Under the pieces are notes generated by a model that worked only from the letters and a program-made list of their open reading frames with translations, made no database searches and was not told where the DNA came from. Of a stretch of 64,000 nucleotides of DNA, positions 24,777 to 34,148 are shown in pieces. This DNA is from Helicobacteraceae bacterium (GTDB taxonomy: Bacteria > Campylobacterota > Campylobacteria > Campylobacterales > Helicobacteraceae): the NCBI GenBank assembly GCA_900766555.1, contig CAAFVR010000008.1, forward strand, positions 1 to 64,000. Reading direction: 5' to 3'. Numbering within the stretch: the first letter of the stretch is position 1; every line of letters starts with the position of its first letter. A program made the position numbers and the translations under genes.

Positions 24777-27667
24777 GTTAAATTTGGCGAAAGAAGCTTT
24801 CTTTTTGGGAATGAAAGAGCTATCAATAAAATGATAAAGCCGACAAAATAATAGAAAAATACAGGTATAGGTATCGGATCTCCTGCGGCATAGCTATGTA
24901 GTCCGGTCAAATAATAATTCACTCCAAAATATGTCATAAGAATTGAGAAAAATCCAAGTATGCTAGATACGCTAAAAATATATGGCATATTTTTAATCCC
25001 AGCTAAGCGCAAATGTAATATCAATGCATATACGCCAATTGATGCTAGTGCCCATGTTTCTTTTGGATCCCAGCTCCAATATCTACCCCAAGATTCATTT
25101 GCCCAAATGCCGCCTAAAAAGTTACCAACGCTTAGCATCAAAATGCCAAAAATCATGCTTAATTCATTTAGTGCATAAATGGCTTGTATAGATTTATCAA
25201 TTTGTGGTTTTGAATCTTTGCGTAGTAAAAATAGCAATAATGAAAAAAATCCAAGAATAAAACTAAGTCCTAAAAAGCCGTAACTAGCCGTTATGATTGA
25301 GACATGTATATTTAGCCAATATGATTTGAGCACTGGCACAAGTGGCGAAATTTGCGGATCCATAAAGCCAAGATTTGCTACAAAAAGTGATATCCCAGCT
25401 AAAAATACAGCAGCACTTAATGCAAAAGTATATTTGCGCAAAAATACGACTCCACTTACTGCGCTAGCCCACGCGATATAAACCATCGATTCATACGCAT
25501 TACTAAAAGGAGAATGATTGCTCACATACCAGCGTAAAATAAGTCCAATTGTATGTATCAAAACAAGCGCAACCATCACTATATAAATGCCATAAAATAG
25601 CTGTTTTGGCATAGCTCTATCGCGCGCTAAGTAGTATAAAATAATTCCAAAAAATAGCAATCCAAGTAAAATATATGGCAGCACTAAATATTGGAAAAAA
25701 TTATTATCTATTAGGAAAATTTCAGCTTTTATTTTGCTTGAATCAAGATATAGAGATTTGCCATTTTGCTCTTGAAAATTTTGCAATCTATTAACAGCGC
25801 TATTAAATTCTGTAAAATTATTTGTTTTAAGCCCCTCTTCAAGAGATCTGTTTAGATCATTTAAAAAGTTTGAAACCATATCCACAGTTTCTACATTTTG
25901 CGTTTTATAAATTACTGGTGGACTTAGCCAATTTAAATCATTATTAATTGGGAATATTTTTAAAATAAGACCTGAAAATACGCTATAGGCTAAATTTATG
26001 CGCTCATCAACTTTAATTATATTTTTTTGAAATTCATTGCGTTTTTTCGGATCTAGGCGATTTGCCTCTTGTATAAAATTATTTAATTTATAACCGCGCT
26101 TATTGCTATTAAAAAAGTCCGAAAAAGATGCATATTTGTCATCTTTTTTGAGCCCTAAAATCTTGTTAATTTTATTATCATTTATATAAATAATTTTAAG
26201 CTCGCTAAAAATATCTGGGAAAAACATCATTCCTAAAAAAAGCTGATTACCATCCATTCCTAGGATGCTTTGTTTATGAGATAGCTTTTTAATCAAGTTA
26301 TCTGCTGTTGAATTTATAGGTTCAATTCGCCCGAGATAATTTTGAATCTGGATTTTTGAGAAGATTTTTGAACTTTGTTTGCTTCTTTGAGCAAAGATTT
26401 TTAGAAATTCAATTTGTTTTTTAACCGTTTGTATCGAGCTTAGATCCGCACTTTCATTTGATTGACCCAGAGTTGATTGATCTAAAGTAAGACCATTGCC
26501 TAGCGAGGGTACATCATCATTTGGTGTTGATTTAAAAATACTTTCATCTGCGTGAGCAAAACTTAGCAAGAAAGGCATAAAAAGCCCTAAAAATACTTTG
26601 CTAATTTTGGTAATTTGATTTTGCTTTTTTTGCTTATCTTGTTTATTTTTAGCAATCCCACTATTGCTTTGTAAAAATTTTGACAATTTTATGACGCGCC
26701 CATTTTTGTTAAAAAGCATCCAAATAGAGCCTAAAATCAGCAGCGCATAACCCGTATAAGTCACATTTTTACCTGGATCTTTATTGACACTTAGTATCGT
26801 GCCTTTTTCATCTTCATCATAAGAACTTTGATAAAAACGATAGCCCCTGTAGTCCAAAACATTATTCATAAATATTTGTGTCTCAAAAAGGGATTTACCA
26901 TCTAGATCTACCACTTCTACATCTGATAAATACGCACTTGGTGAGAGCGAGCCAGGATATCGCTCAAGCTGAAAGTCATTTAGCTTGAGTCCAAAAGGTA
27001 GGATTACTTGCCTATTGCCATACCCGATGAAAAATTGTATGCCATTAAAATCTTGCTTTGTAAATTGAAGTTTTGCATCTCTTGAGCCCTTTATTTTATA
27101 GCTCTTAGTAATGCCATCATATGTGGCATCAAAAGTTATTTCGAGGCTATCGTCTTTTTTGAACTCGCTATGTTTTATCTTAAAATTTGTTAGATCTAGC
27201 GGTTTATTGAAGAAATCTATGCTTTCATTGTTCATTTTGCCGCGGATTGGGACTTTTAGATAATAATTTTCAGATTTTTTATCATCAAAAATGAAGCCCA
27301 CTATATTTAATGTCGGATCGCTAGCTGTCATTTGATAGCTAGATTCGCCCTCTTTTATATGCATTATCCCCTCTTGCGAGAAAAAACGCGTTATCCCAGC
27401 CCCCAAGATCATTATGCAAAAAGATAGGTGAAAAACTAGGCTTGAATAATTCCTTTTTGGCAGCGTTTTAACCATGCTAAAAATGATTGCGAAGAAAAAA
27501 TAGACATGCAGCGCATTAAACCAGGCACTTCTATAAATTAACTCATTTGCAACTGGAGTTCCAAAATCATTTTCTATAAAAGTTGCAACCCCAATTGATG
27601 CTACATATACAAAAATGAGCGGCAATATGACATAGAAATTTGCAAATATTTTGTCAAAAATCTTCAT
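24761..27667 (-). CDS. ccsBA: Fused cytochrome c synthase CcsBA (ResB + CcsA)
   Basis: CcsBA carries heme across the membrane and attaches it to apocytochromes c at CXXCH. The 968-residue protein has an N-terminal ResB/CcsB half with several helices and a large periplasmic region. The C-terminal CcsA half contains the tryptophan-rich heme motif GRYWSWDPKETW near residue 870 and flanking histidines (NVHVSIITASYG-like NIHVSI, LHLRLAG, LHSYAAG). Single-gene fusions are typical of Campylobacter, Helicobacter and Wolinella. A thioredoxin lipoprotein and hemH lie upstream, making a cytochrome maturation cluster. Confidence 0.93.
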   Translation of the reverse strand: MKIFDKIFANFYVILPLIFVYVASIGVATFIENDFGTPVANELIYRSAWFNALHVYFFFAIIFSMVKTLPKRNYSSLVFHLSFCIMILGAGITRFFSQEGIMHIKEGESSYQMTASDPTLNIVGFIFDDKKSENYYLKVPIRGKMNNESIDFFNKPLDLTNFKIKHSEFKKDDSLEITFDATYDGITKSYKIKGSRDAKLQFTKQDFNGIQFFIGYGNRQVILPFGLKLNDFQLERYPGSLSPSAYLSDVEVVDLDGKSLFETQIFMNNVLDYRGYRFYQSSYDEDEKGTILSVNKDPGKNVTYTGYALLILGSIWMLFNKNGRVIKLSKFLQSNSGIAKNKQDKQKKQNQITKISKVFLGLFMPFLLSFAHADESIFKSTPNDDVPSLGNGLTLDQSTLGQSNESADLSSIQTVKKQIEFLKIFAQRSKQSSKIFSKIQIQNYLGRIEPINSTADNLIKKLSHKQSILGMDGNQLFLGMMFFPDIFSELKIIYINDNKINKILGLKKDDKYASFSDFFNSNKRGYKLNNFIQEANRLDPKKRNEFQKNIIKVDERINLAYSVFSGLILKIFPINNDLNWLSPPVIYKTQNVETVDMVSNFLNDLNRSLEEGLKTNNFTEFNSAVNRLQNFQEQNGKSLYLDSSKIKAEIFLIDNNFFQYLVLPYILLGLLFFGIILYYLARDRAMPKQLFYGIYIVMVALVLIHTIGLILRWYVSNHSPFSNAYESMVYIAWASAVSGVVFLRKYTFALSAAVFLAGISLFVANLGFMDPQISPLVPVLKSYWLNIHVSIITASYGFLGLSFILGFFSLLLFLLRKDSKPQIDKSIQAIYALNELSMIFGILMLSVGNFLGGIWANESWGRYWSWDPKETWALASIGVYALILHLRLAGIKNMPYIFSVSSILGFFSILMTYFGVNYYLTGLHSYAAGDPIPIPVFFYYFVGFIILLIALSFPKRKLLSPNLTCLKN

Positions 27668-27673
27668 CAGTTT

Positions 27674-28303
27674 TTAATTTTTAATATATTCAAATAGAAG
27701 TTTCATGCGATCTTTTTGTGTCTCGCCAGCGCTCCAATTTCCGCCATTTACAAATGCTAGCACTTTCATAAATACATCACTTGGCACATAGCCTGGGATT
27801 TCAAAAATTGTTTTGCCAGTTTTATCGCTAAAAATTAGCGTTGGCGTGCCATAGATCGTATATAGATTTTGGCTTAGCTCGCGAGTTGAAATATCAGCTG
27901 ATTGCAAATCATTTTGCTCGCCAAAAACAACATGATGCATCTTGTCATAACTTATATTGATGTAATAATTGCTAAAGTTTTTTTTCAAATAATCTCTAGC
28001 CTCAGTATTTGATTTCAGATCTCTTTTTAGCTTCTCGCAATATGGGCAATTATTTTTACCAAAAACCATGAAAAGATATTTATTTTTCGTGGATATCTCA
28101 CTTGAATTTTGGAAAACATCTTCTAGTCCATGATAACTTTTAACGTCTATATTTTGGCTCGCATGTATTACTTCTACGGGTTCGTCTGTGCCTTTTGAAA
28201 AATTGCTTTCATTTATCTCAACGGACTCGCTTTTGCACCCAATAAAAGCTATTGCAAACATTGTGAAAAATAATTTAAATTTGATACTTTTTATTAATTG
28301 CAT
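27674..28303 (-). CDS. Thioredoxin-fold lipoprotein
   Basis: The 209-residue product has a lipoprotein signal with lipobox FIGC (cysteine near residue 23), and a thioredoxin domain with NNCPYCEKLKRD (CPYC, about residues 85-88) and the cis-proline loop YGTPTLIF. It resembles SoxW and DsbD-gamma type reductases. Being 6 bp before ccsBA, it probably keeps apocytochrome cysteines reduced for heme attachment. It could instead be a more general periplasmic reductant. Confidence 0.8.
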   Translation of the reverse strand: MQLIKSIKFKLFFTMFAIAFIGCKSESVEINESNFSKGTDEPVEVIHASQNIDVKSYHGLEDVFQNSSEISTKNKYLFMVFGKNNCPYCEKLKRDLKSNTEARDYLKKNFSNYYINISYDKMHHVVFGEQNDLQSADISTRELSQNLYTIYGTPTLIFSDKTGKTIFEIPGYVPSDVFMKVLAFVNGGNWSAGETQKDRMKLLFEYIKN

Positions 28304-28311
28304 ATAAAACC

Positions 28312-29247
28312 TTATCTAGTCAGATCTAATATCATATCCACAAATTCTTCCTTGTCATTTAGGCATGGACATGGCGTAAAGCTTAGCGCGCCGCTTTTTT
28401 CGGCGACATCTTTGTATTGCTGATTTATTTCATAAATCGTTTCAGAATTATCAATTGTAAAACCAAGCGGATAGATAATTATATTTTTACCAATGCTTTG
28501 AGAGATAATTTTTTGCGTACTCGGCTCAAGCCATTTTGTGGGCCCCACTTTGGATTGATAGCTAAGTATTATTTCTTGAAATTCCATGCCCTGCTCTTTT
28601 AGTAGATCCGTTAATAAAGCCACATTTTTTTGAACTTCATTTTGGTAAGGATCGCCAGCATCAATTATGCTTTTTGGCAATGAATGTGCGGAGAAAATGA
28701 GCGTGAAATTATTTGCACAATTGCCATTAAGCGCTTTTTTGATGTCATTTGCAATGATTTGTAAATATGCTTTATTGTCAAAATATCGCTCAGTTAGCTG
28801 TATCTCTGGCGAATAATCAAGACTTTTTAGACCATCATAAATATCTTTAAAAGATGACATCGTAGTTGTGCTCGAATAATGCGGATACATACTAAAAAGA
28901 TGCAACTTTTCTACACCTTTTTGCTTTAGATCTGCTAGAACTGGCGCCGCAAAAGGCGGCGTATAGCGCATAGCATATGTATATATTTTTGAGGGATCCC
29001 TTTGTTGCAATTTCTGCGTTAGTGAATAAGTGATTTCAACCATTGGAGATTTGTTATTTATCTGCCTGTAAATATCTTTTGATTTATTTAATCTTGATTT
29101 TACGATGATGGATCCGATGATTTTGCGCATCAAATCGCTTTTTGTAGTCAAAATGAACGGATCTGCGAACATATTTTTCAAAAATACTTCCACTTCATCT
29201 AGATTATTTGGGCCACCCATGTTGAGCAATAAAACTGCCTCTTTCAA
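28312..29247 (-). CDS. hemH: Ferrochelatase
   Basis: HemH inserts iron into protoporphyrin IX. The 311-residue protein begins with LLNMGGPNNLDEVEVFLKNMF and has YAMRYTPPFAAPVL, LIFSAHSLPKSIID (catalytic His) and LSYQSKVGPTKWLEP, the family signature. Length is normal. It heads the heme/cytochrome c run hemH-thioredoxin lipoprotein-ccsBA. Confidence 0.96.
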   Translation of the reverse strand: MKEAVLLLNMGGPNNLDEVEVFLKNMFADPFILTTKSDLMRKIIGSIIVKSRLNKSKDIYRQINNKSPMVEITYSLTQKLQQRDPSKIYTYAMRYTPPFAAPVLADLKQKGVEKLHLFSMYPHYSSTTTMSSFKDIYDGLKSLDYSPEIQLTERYFDNKAYLQIIANDIKKALNGNCANNFTLIFSAHSLPKSIIDAGDPYQNEVQKNVALLTDLLKEQGMEFQEIILSYQSKVGPTKWLEPSTQKIISQSIGKNIIIYPLGFTIDNSETIYEINQQYKDVAEKSGALSFTPCPCLNDKEEFVDMILDLTR

Positions 29248-29337
29248 GATAGATCCTTTTGTTAAAGTTATAGTTTATCTTAAAAATTTTAGTAAATATT
29301 GTAAGTAAAATTGCATTTTATATAAATTGGAGTAAGC

Positions 29338-29739
29338 ATGGATATCGCCCTAGAGCAGATGATTTTTTATCACGCGATGTTTTCAGCGATTTATCCACTA
29401 CTTTTTGGTATAAATCTTGGAATTTTATTTCTAAGCCGCAGTTATGGGCGCCTAAATTTCCGGATCTATCTTGTAATGCCAGCTATTTTTTTAAGCTTGG
29501 CTATTTCATTTTTTAGCGGGATTACTTTGATGTTTTTTACGCTTGATTTTTGGAGTTATCGCATTATTTTAATGCTAATTCTTTTAATCATTATTTTAAT
29601 AGCTGAGATTTATCACAACAAACGCTTAAAATTTGCCAGAACTAGTGCAGATCTGATGAAAAAATATGTCCGTTTTTGCAAGCTTTTGTATATATTATTG
29701 ATAGCCTTTTGGGCCATTGTATTTTTTAGCTTGTCATGA
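29338..29739 (+). CDS. Small integral membrane protein of unknown function
   Basis: The 133-residue protein has four predicted membrane helices (about residues 10-30, 42-68, 70-90 and 112-132) and a short basic loop (KRLKFARTSADLMKKYVRF) before the last helix. No motif is recognisable. Its end overlaps the region in front of rsmE, so the two are probably transcribed together. Homologues without assigned function occur in Campylobacter. Confidence 0.7.
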   Translation: MDIALEQMIFYHAMFSAIYPLLFGINLGILFLSRSYGRLNFRIYLVMPAIFLSLAISFFSGITLMFFTLDFWSYRIILMLILLIIILIAEIYHNKRLKFARTSADLMKKYVRFCKLLYILLIAFWAIVFFSLS

Positions 29740-29749
29740 AGATAAAATC

Positions 29750-30421
29750 ATGAAGTTTTGCTTCCATGAGCTTGCCTCAGATGCGCATTTAGAGCTTAGG
29801 GGCGAAGCTTTTAATCATATTTTTAATGCCAGGCGCGCTAAGAAATTTAAAGAACTAGCCCTCTGTAATTTAAAAGATAATTATTTGCATTTTTATACAA
29901 TTTCAGAACTAAGCAGATCTAGCGCAAAACTCATATTAAAAAATAGTCAAAAAATAGTCCAAAATCTAGTTCCAAAGCACATAATATGGGCCTTAGTCGA
30001 ATCAAAAGTAATTGAAAAAACGCTACCTTTTTTAAATGAATTAGGCATAACAAAGCTAACATTTTTTAGATCCCAAAGAAGCCAAAATATAGAGCTAGAT
30101 TTCAACAGGCTTAATAAAATATTGATCCAATCTTGCGAACAATGCGGCAGATTAGACCTAATGAATGTTGAGCTTTTAGAAAATTTAGAGCAAGTATTTT
30201 TGCATTACAAAAATTGCATTTTGCTAGATTTTAGCGGGGATTTGAACGCAGATTTTAGCGATATAAAAAGCATAATAATTGGTCCTGAGGGCGGATTTAG
30301 CGGATCTGAGCTTGAGTTAGCGCAAACAAAAGCTAAGATTATGCGACTAGATAATCCACTCATTTTAAAGAGTCAAACGGCTGTTATTTTTGCATCAACA
30401 TTATTTCCTAGATCTAATTAG
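29750..30421 (+). CDS. rsmE: 16S rRNA (uracil1498-N3)-methyltransferase RsmE
   Basis: RsmE methylates U1498 of 16S rRNA using SAM. The product of about 223 residues has the PUA-like start (HLELRGEAFNHIFNARR) and the SPOUT knot segment IIIGPEGGFSGSELELA with LRLDNPLILKSQTAV-like sequence at the C terminus. The start is set at the ATG at 29750, directly before KFCFHEL; an upstream in-frame start at 29717 would overlap the previous gene and add an unrelated extension. Confidence 0.9.
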   Translation: MKFCFHELASDAHLELRGEAFNHIFNARRAKKFKELALCNLKDNYLHFYTISELSRSSAKLILKNSQKIVQNLVPKHIIWALVESKVIEKTLPFLNELGITKLTFFRSQRSQNIELDFNRLNKILIQSCEQCGRLDLMNVELLENLEQVFLHYKNCILLDFSGDLNADFSDIKSIIIGPEGGFSGSELELAQTKAKIMRLDNPLILKSQTAVIFASTLFPRSN

Positions 30422-30894
30422 CCGACACAATTTAATGTGATTTTAAAGCCATTTTGTGGATTAAAAGTATCTTTATCAAAGAGTTTTAAGACATGCATAT
30501 TTATAGCTTCGCCCTTTAAAACTAGATTAATTTTATGAAGCGGTTTTATAAAATCTTTGACTTGATTTATAAGTCCAGATCCTCTTGGTTGATGAATTGA
30601 AATCAAGCAAAATCTAGGCTCGCTAAGCCCGACATTTCTAAACTTCAGATCTAGCAAAAATGCATTGCTATAGCTCAAAATTTTGGAATTATTTTGGATT
30701 ATTTGCGTCTTATAAAATAGCTCTTTTTCAGATTTCATTATCACAAATGGAGTCGCTATAAAAATGCCAAAACTAATGACAAAAAATATTATTGCAACCC
30801 AGCGTTTTTTATAGAATATGACGCCTAGGATTATGAAAATTGCAGCGATAAAAAAGCAAACTAGAAAAACTAGTATTGCGATTTTTGGTATCAA
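30418..30894 (-). CDS. DUF2393-type membrane protein
   Basis: The 158-residue protein has two N-terminal membrane helices (about 5-27 and 34-52) and a periplasmic beta domain with KILSYSNAFLLDLKFRNVG. The pattern matches the Campylobacter DUF2393 membrane protein that follows the SPFH gene and ilvE in C. jejuni. It abuts the SPFH gene and overlaps the rsmE end by 4 bp. Function is unknown. Confidence 0.6.
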   Translation of the reverse strand: MIPKIAILVFLVCFFIAAIFIILGVIFYKKRWVAIIFFVISFGIFIATPFVIMKSEKELFYKTQIIQNNSKILSYSNAFLLDLKFRNVGLSEPRFCLISIHQPRGSGLINQVKDFIKPLHKINLVLKGEAINMHVLKLFDKDTFNPQNGFKITLNCVG

Positions 30895-31965
30895 TTATTT
30901 TGAATCTGCGCTAAGCGCCTTTTTCTTGCTATCAACCCATAGATTTGGCACTGCGCCTCCAGGCAAAAGGAAGATTTGAGCATCTTTATTTTCTTTCAAA
31001 GCGTCATTAAAGCGCCCTTGAACTTCGATTTCGCGCAATTTTAATAATCTCTCATTTAGACTTTCTCCCAAAAGACGGTTTGCGCTAGCATTTGCCCTAG
31101 CCTCAATTAATATTGCATCAGCTGAACCTTGTGCGCGTATACGATTTGCCTCCGCATCACCTTTTGCAAGAGCTGCTACTTTTTCGGCTTCTTGTTTGGA
31201 TCTGTCAACTTCATAGCGCACTCGCTCGGCTTCTTGTCTTGCAATTTGCACTTTTTCTATTTGGTCGCGTATATTTGGCGGGAGAACTATTTCGCGCAAT
31301 TGCACAGAGCTTAGATCTACAGGTTGATTTGCGCGCCTATCTACATTTTCCCTTATGCCCTGCTCTATTAGCGTTGCAATTTCATTACGCTTTATTGGTA
31401 GTTCTTCAGCGGGATAACGTCCGATTACATTACGCACAACATCGCGCACGATTGGATTTATTATTATTTGCTCCCAGCCTAGGCCATAAGTTGCAAGTGT
31501 TAAAGAAGCATTTTGCGGATTTAGATTATATTGCACGGTTAGCTCGATACTTACGGTCAAACCGCGTGAATCCATAACATTTATCGCATCATTACGAAAG
31601 ATCCCCTCATTTCGCCCTAACACACCCAAATTTTCCGTTTGGCTAAAATTTATTGCTCTAACTTTTGTATCAACTACGATTATGCGCTGAATTACTGGGA
31701 TAAAAAAGCGTATGCCAGGCTGAAGTGGCGTTTTGTCATATTCACCAGCTGTAACTTTTACGCCAACTTCACCAGAATTTATAACGACAAATGGACGAAA
31801 GGCAATTAAAATCAAAACGATAATAATTGCTATTACAAGCAAGGCGATGCTTTTTGTCGAGAAATTTGGATTGTATTTTTTAGGCGATGGGCTAAATCTA
31901 TCGCCTCCGCCGCCGTTTGAATCAGATCTGCGCTTTTTTAGATGTTCATTTAGATCTATTGGCAT
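30895..31965 (-). CDS. SPFH/band 7 (prohibitin-like) membrane protein
   Basis: The 356-residue protein has a polar, glycine-rich N terminus, one membrane helix (about 36-58), and a band 7 domain starting VVINSGEVGVKVTAGEYDKTPLQPGIRFFIP. A long Glu/Ala/Arg-rich coiled coil (about 240-300) and a Pro/Gly tail follow. Members form large ring-like membrane scaffolds and often modulate FtsH protease. Placement between ilvE and the DUF2393 gene copies C. jejuni. A specific role is not known. Confidence 0.85.
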   Translation of the reverse strand: MPIDLNEHLKKRRSDSNGGGGDRFSPSPKKYNPNFSTKSIALLVIAIIIVLILIAFRPFVVINSGEVGVKVTAGEYDKTPLQPGIRFFIPVIQRIIVVDTKVRAINFSQTENLGVLGRNEGIFRNDAINVMDSRGLTVSIELTVQYNLNPQNASLTLATYGLGWEQIIINPIVRDVVRNVIGRYPAEELPIKRNEIATLIEQGIRENVDRRANQPVDLSSVQLREIVLPPNIRDQIEKVQIARQEAERVRYEVDRSKQEAEKVAALAKGDAEANRIRAQGSADAILIEARANASANRLLGESLNERLLKLREIEVQGRFNDALKENKDAQIFLLPGGAVPNLWVDSKKKALSADSK

Positions 31966-31974
31966 TAATTTCCT

Positions 31975-32901
31975 TTAAATGATTGTGAGATAGTGCGCGT
32001 ATTTTGCGTTTTTGTTATTTACGACGTCAAAATAGGCTTCTTGGATTGCTTTTGTGATTTTACCAACTTTGCCAGATCCGATGATTCTAGAATCCAAGCT
32101 ATTAATTGGCGTGATTTCAACCGCCGTGCCGGTGAAAAATGCCTCATCAGATATATAAATTTCATCTCGCGTGACTTGCCTTTGCGTTATTTTAAAGCCC
32201 AAGTCTTTTGCGATTTCAATTGTGGTTTTTTGCGTTATTGACTCAAGAGAACTTGTATGAGTTGGCGTAATCAGTTCATTGTCGCGCACGATAAAAATGC
32301 ATTCGCCGCTACCCTCAGCCACGAGTCCCGTATCATCTAGCAAAAGTGCCTCTTCATATCCGCATTCGAGCGCTTCGTATTTTGCAAGTTGTGAATTTAG
32401 ATAATTTGCAACGAGCTTTGCTTTGTTCATATTTGATTTTATTGAATTGCGCGTAATTGAGCTTGTTTTTACACGTACGCCATTTTTTAGCGCTTCTTCG
32501 CCCAAATATGCGCCCCATTCCCAAGCTGCGATACCAACTTGCACTGGCGCATTAATATGCGTAAGACCCATAGTGCCATAGCCTAAAAAGACCAAAGGTC
32601 GCAGATAGATCCCAGAACTAAAGCTTTTTTTGTTAGATCTGATTAGTTCTATTTGCGCATTTATTAATTCATCATAATTATAAGGGCATTTGATAGCGGC
32701 AATTTTGCAAGATTCCAAAAGGCGTTTTGTGTGATCTTGCAAGCGGAAAATCGCAATATCTTTGCCATCATTTACCAAATATCCGCGCAGTCCCTCAAAA
32801 GCGCCATTTCCATAATGCAGCGTATGCGTTAAAAAATGCACTTTCGCCTCATCCCACGGGAGTAATTTGCCATCTAGCCATATAAAATCAAGTTTTTTCA
32901 T
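31975..32901 (-). CDS. ilvE: Branched-chain amino acid aminotransferase
   Basis: IlvE interconverts branched-chain amino acids and their 2-oxo acids with pyridoxal phosphate. The protein of about 308 residues has FIWLDGKLLPWDEAKVHFLTHTLHYGNGAFEGLR at the start, the PLP lysine in MNKAKLVANYL, and EGSGECIFIVRD. The ATG at 32901 lies 5 nt after an AGGTG site. An open frame reaching 33090 adds 63 residues that are unlike the family and is not used. Confidence 0.93.
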   Translation of the reverse strand: MKKLDFIWLDGKLLPWDEAKVHFLTHTLHYGNGAFEGLRGYLVNDGKDIAIFRLQDHTKRLLESCKIAAIKCPYNYDELINAQIELIRSNKKSFSSGIYLRPLVFLGYGTMGLTHINAPVQVGIAAWEWGAYLGEEALKNGVRVKTSSITRNSIKSNMNKAKLVANYLNSQLAKYEALECGYEEALLLDDTGLVAEGSGECIFIVRDNELITPTHTSSLESITQKTTIEIAKDLGFKITQRQVTRDEIYISDEAFFTGTAVEITPINSLDSRIIGSGKVGKITKAIQEAYFDVVNNKNAKYAHYLTII

Positions 32902-33109
32902 CATTGCACCTAAAGCAAATGCGTCAATATACCAAATTAGCAATTTATAAAGATATGAGCGCCTTAAAATGGCGCATTTTGTTTCATTTTTGCACATTTT
33001 TTTGGCAAATTTTGGATATTTGCTAAGAAATGCAAAGCACATCGGATCTAGCCTAAAAAAAGCGCTATTTTGAAACATGCAATTATCCAAATTGCATGAA
33101 GGAGATTTT
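32902..33109. other. Divergent intergenic region between ilvE and bdhA
   Basis: These 208 bp hold a hairpin-capable repeat GCGCC-N7-GGCGC (32959-32975), one CGGATCT motif copy (about 33044), and the 9-bp inverted repeat before bdhA. Promoters for both genes should be here, but no textbook -35/-10 pair stands out. Confidence 0.6.
33076..33098. promoter_or_regulatory. Perfect 9-bp inverted repeat abutting the bdhA ribosome binding site
   Basis: CATGCAATT (33076-33084) and AATTGCATG (33090-33098) are separated by ATCCA. The repeat ends directly against GAAGGAG and 12 bp before the ATG. In DNA it could be a repressor operator; in RNA it would form a 9-bp stem beside the Shine-Dalgarno site. Confidence 0.5.
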
Positions 33110-34144
33110 ATGAAAGCAGCAAGATGGTTTGGTCAAAAAGATATTAGAGTTGTAGATGTCCCAGCTCCGAGCGTTGGGGATAATCAAGTTAAAATCGAAG
33201 TTAAAAATACGGGAATATGCGGTAGCGATTTGCACGAATATTTAGGTGGGCCGATTTTTATCCCAGCAAAAGAGCCGCATTTTTATTCCAAGCAAAAAGC
33301 ACCAATAACGCTAGGACATGAATTTTCAGGTCAGATCTGCGAGGTGGGTAAAAATGTGACAAATGTAAAAGTCGGAGATCGCGTAACTGTGGAACCAATA
33401 TTGGCTAAAAATGGCCTAGTCGGTAAATATAATCTAGATCCGCATCTAGGCTTTGTAGGGCTATCTGGCGATGGCGCTTTTGCAGAATTTGTAGTTGTAG
33501 ACGCAGGGCTTGTGTATAAACTCCCAGAAAATGTGGATTTTGAGCAAGGCGCGCTCGTAGAGCCATCAGCTGTGGCACTTTATGCGGTTAGAAAAAGCGG
33601 CATCCAAGCTGGCGATAGCGCAGCTGTTTTTGGGTGCGGACCAATTGGACTTTTGGTAATTGAAGCACTAAGAGCAAGTGGCGCAAATACGATTTATGCT
33701 GTTGAAGTGGCCAAAGAGCGCCAAGATAAAGCGCGCGAAATTGGCGCAATAGTGGTAGATCCGACCAAAGTAAATGCAGTTGATTTCATCCGCAAAGAAA
33801 GCGGCGGCGGCGTAGATTACAGCTTTGAAGTTACAGGCGTACCGCCAGTTTTGCAACAATCAATTGAAAGCGTGCATCATGATGGAACTTGCGTAATCGT
33901 AAGTATTTGGGAAAAGGAAGCGCAAATCCATCCAAATGAAATAGTCATCAAAGAAAAAACAGTAAAAGGCATAATCGCTTATAGAGATGTTTTCCCGCTC
34001 GTACTGCAATTAATGGAGAAGGGTTATTTTGCCAAAGAAAAATTCGTAACAAAGCGCATCAAGCTTGATAACATCGTACAAGAAGGCTTTGAAGCTCTCG
34101 TAAAAGAGAAAAATCAAGTAAAAATACTAGTCTCACCAAAATAG
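33110..34144 (+). CDS. bdhA: (R,R)-2,3-butanediol dehydrogenase, zinc-dependent
   Basis: The enzyme interconverts acetoin and 2,3-butanediol (or diacetyl and acetoin) with NAD(H). The protein of about 344 residues has ICGSDLHEYLGGPIFIP (catalytic zinc Cys), GHEFSG (zinc His-Glu), DRVTVEPI, ALVEPSAVALYAVR and the Rossmann loop GCGPIGLLV. The four structural-zinc cysteines of classical alcohol dehydrogenases are absent, as in BdhA. Similarity to Bacillus BdhA is strong over the whole length from memory. The start follows an ideal GAAGGAG site. It is unlinked to the acetoin reductase-like gene at 42.8 kb. Sorbitol or threonine dehydrogenase are less likely. Confidence 0.85.
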   Translation: MKAARWFGQKDIRVVDVPAPSVGDNQVKIEVKNTGICGSDLHEYLGGPIFIPAKEPHFYSKQKAPITLGHEFSGQICEVGKNVTNVKVGDRVTVEPILAKNGLVGKYNLDPHLGFVGLSGDGAFAEFVVVDAGLVYKLPENVDFEQGALVEPSAVALYAVRKSGIQAGDSAAVFGCGPIGLLVIEALRASGANTIYAVEVAKERQDKAREIGAIVVDPTKVNAVDFIRKESGGGVDYSFEVTGVPPVLQQSIESVHHDGTCVIVSIWEKEAQIHPNEIVIKEKTVKGIIAYRDVFPLVLQLMEKGYFAKEKFVTKRIKLDNIVQEGFEALVKEKNQVKILVSPK

Positions 34145-34148
34145 GGGT

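Noticed and set aside
31113..31577. Plus-strand open frame of 154 codons opposite the SPFH gene
   Set aside because: Leu/His-rich shadow of the coiled-coil codons of the SPFH protein; no start signal.
32902..33090. Extended N terminus for ilvE
   Set aside because: The extra 63 residues do not match the family start; an AGGTG site and ATG at 32901 fit better.
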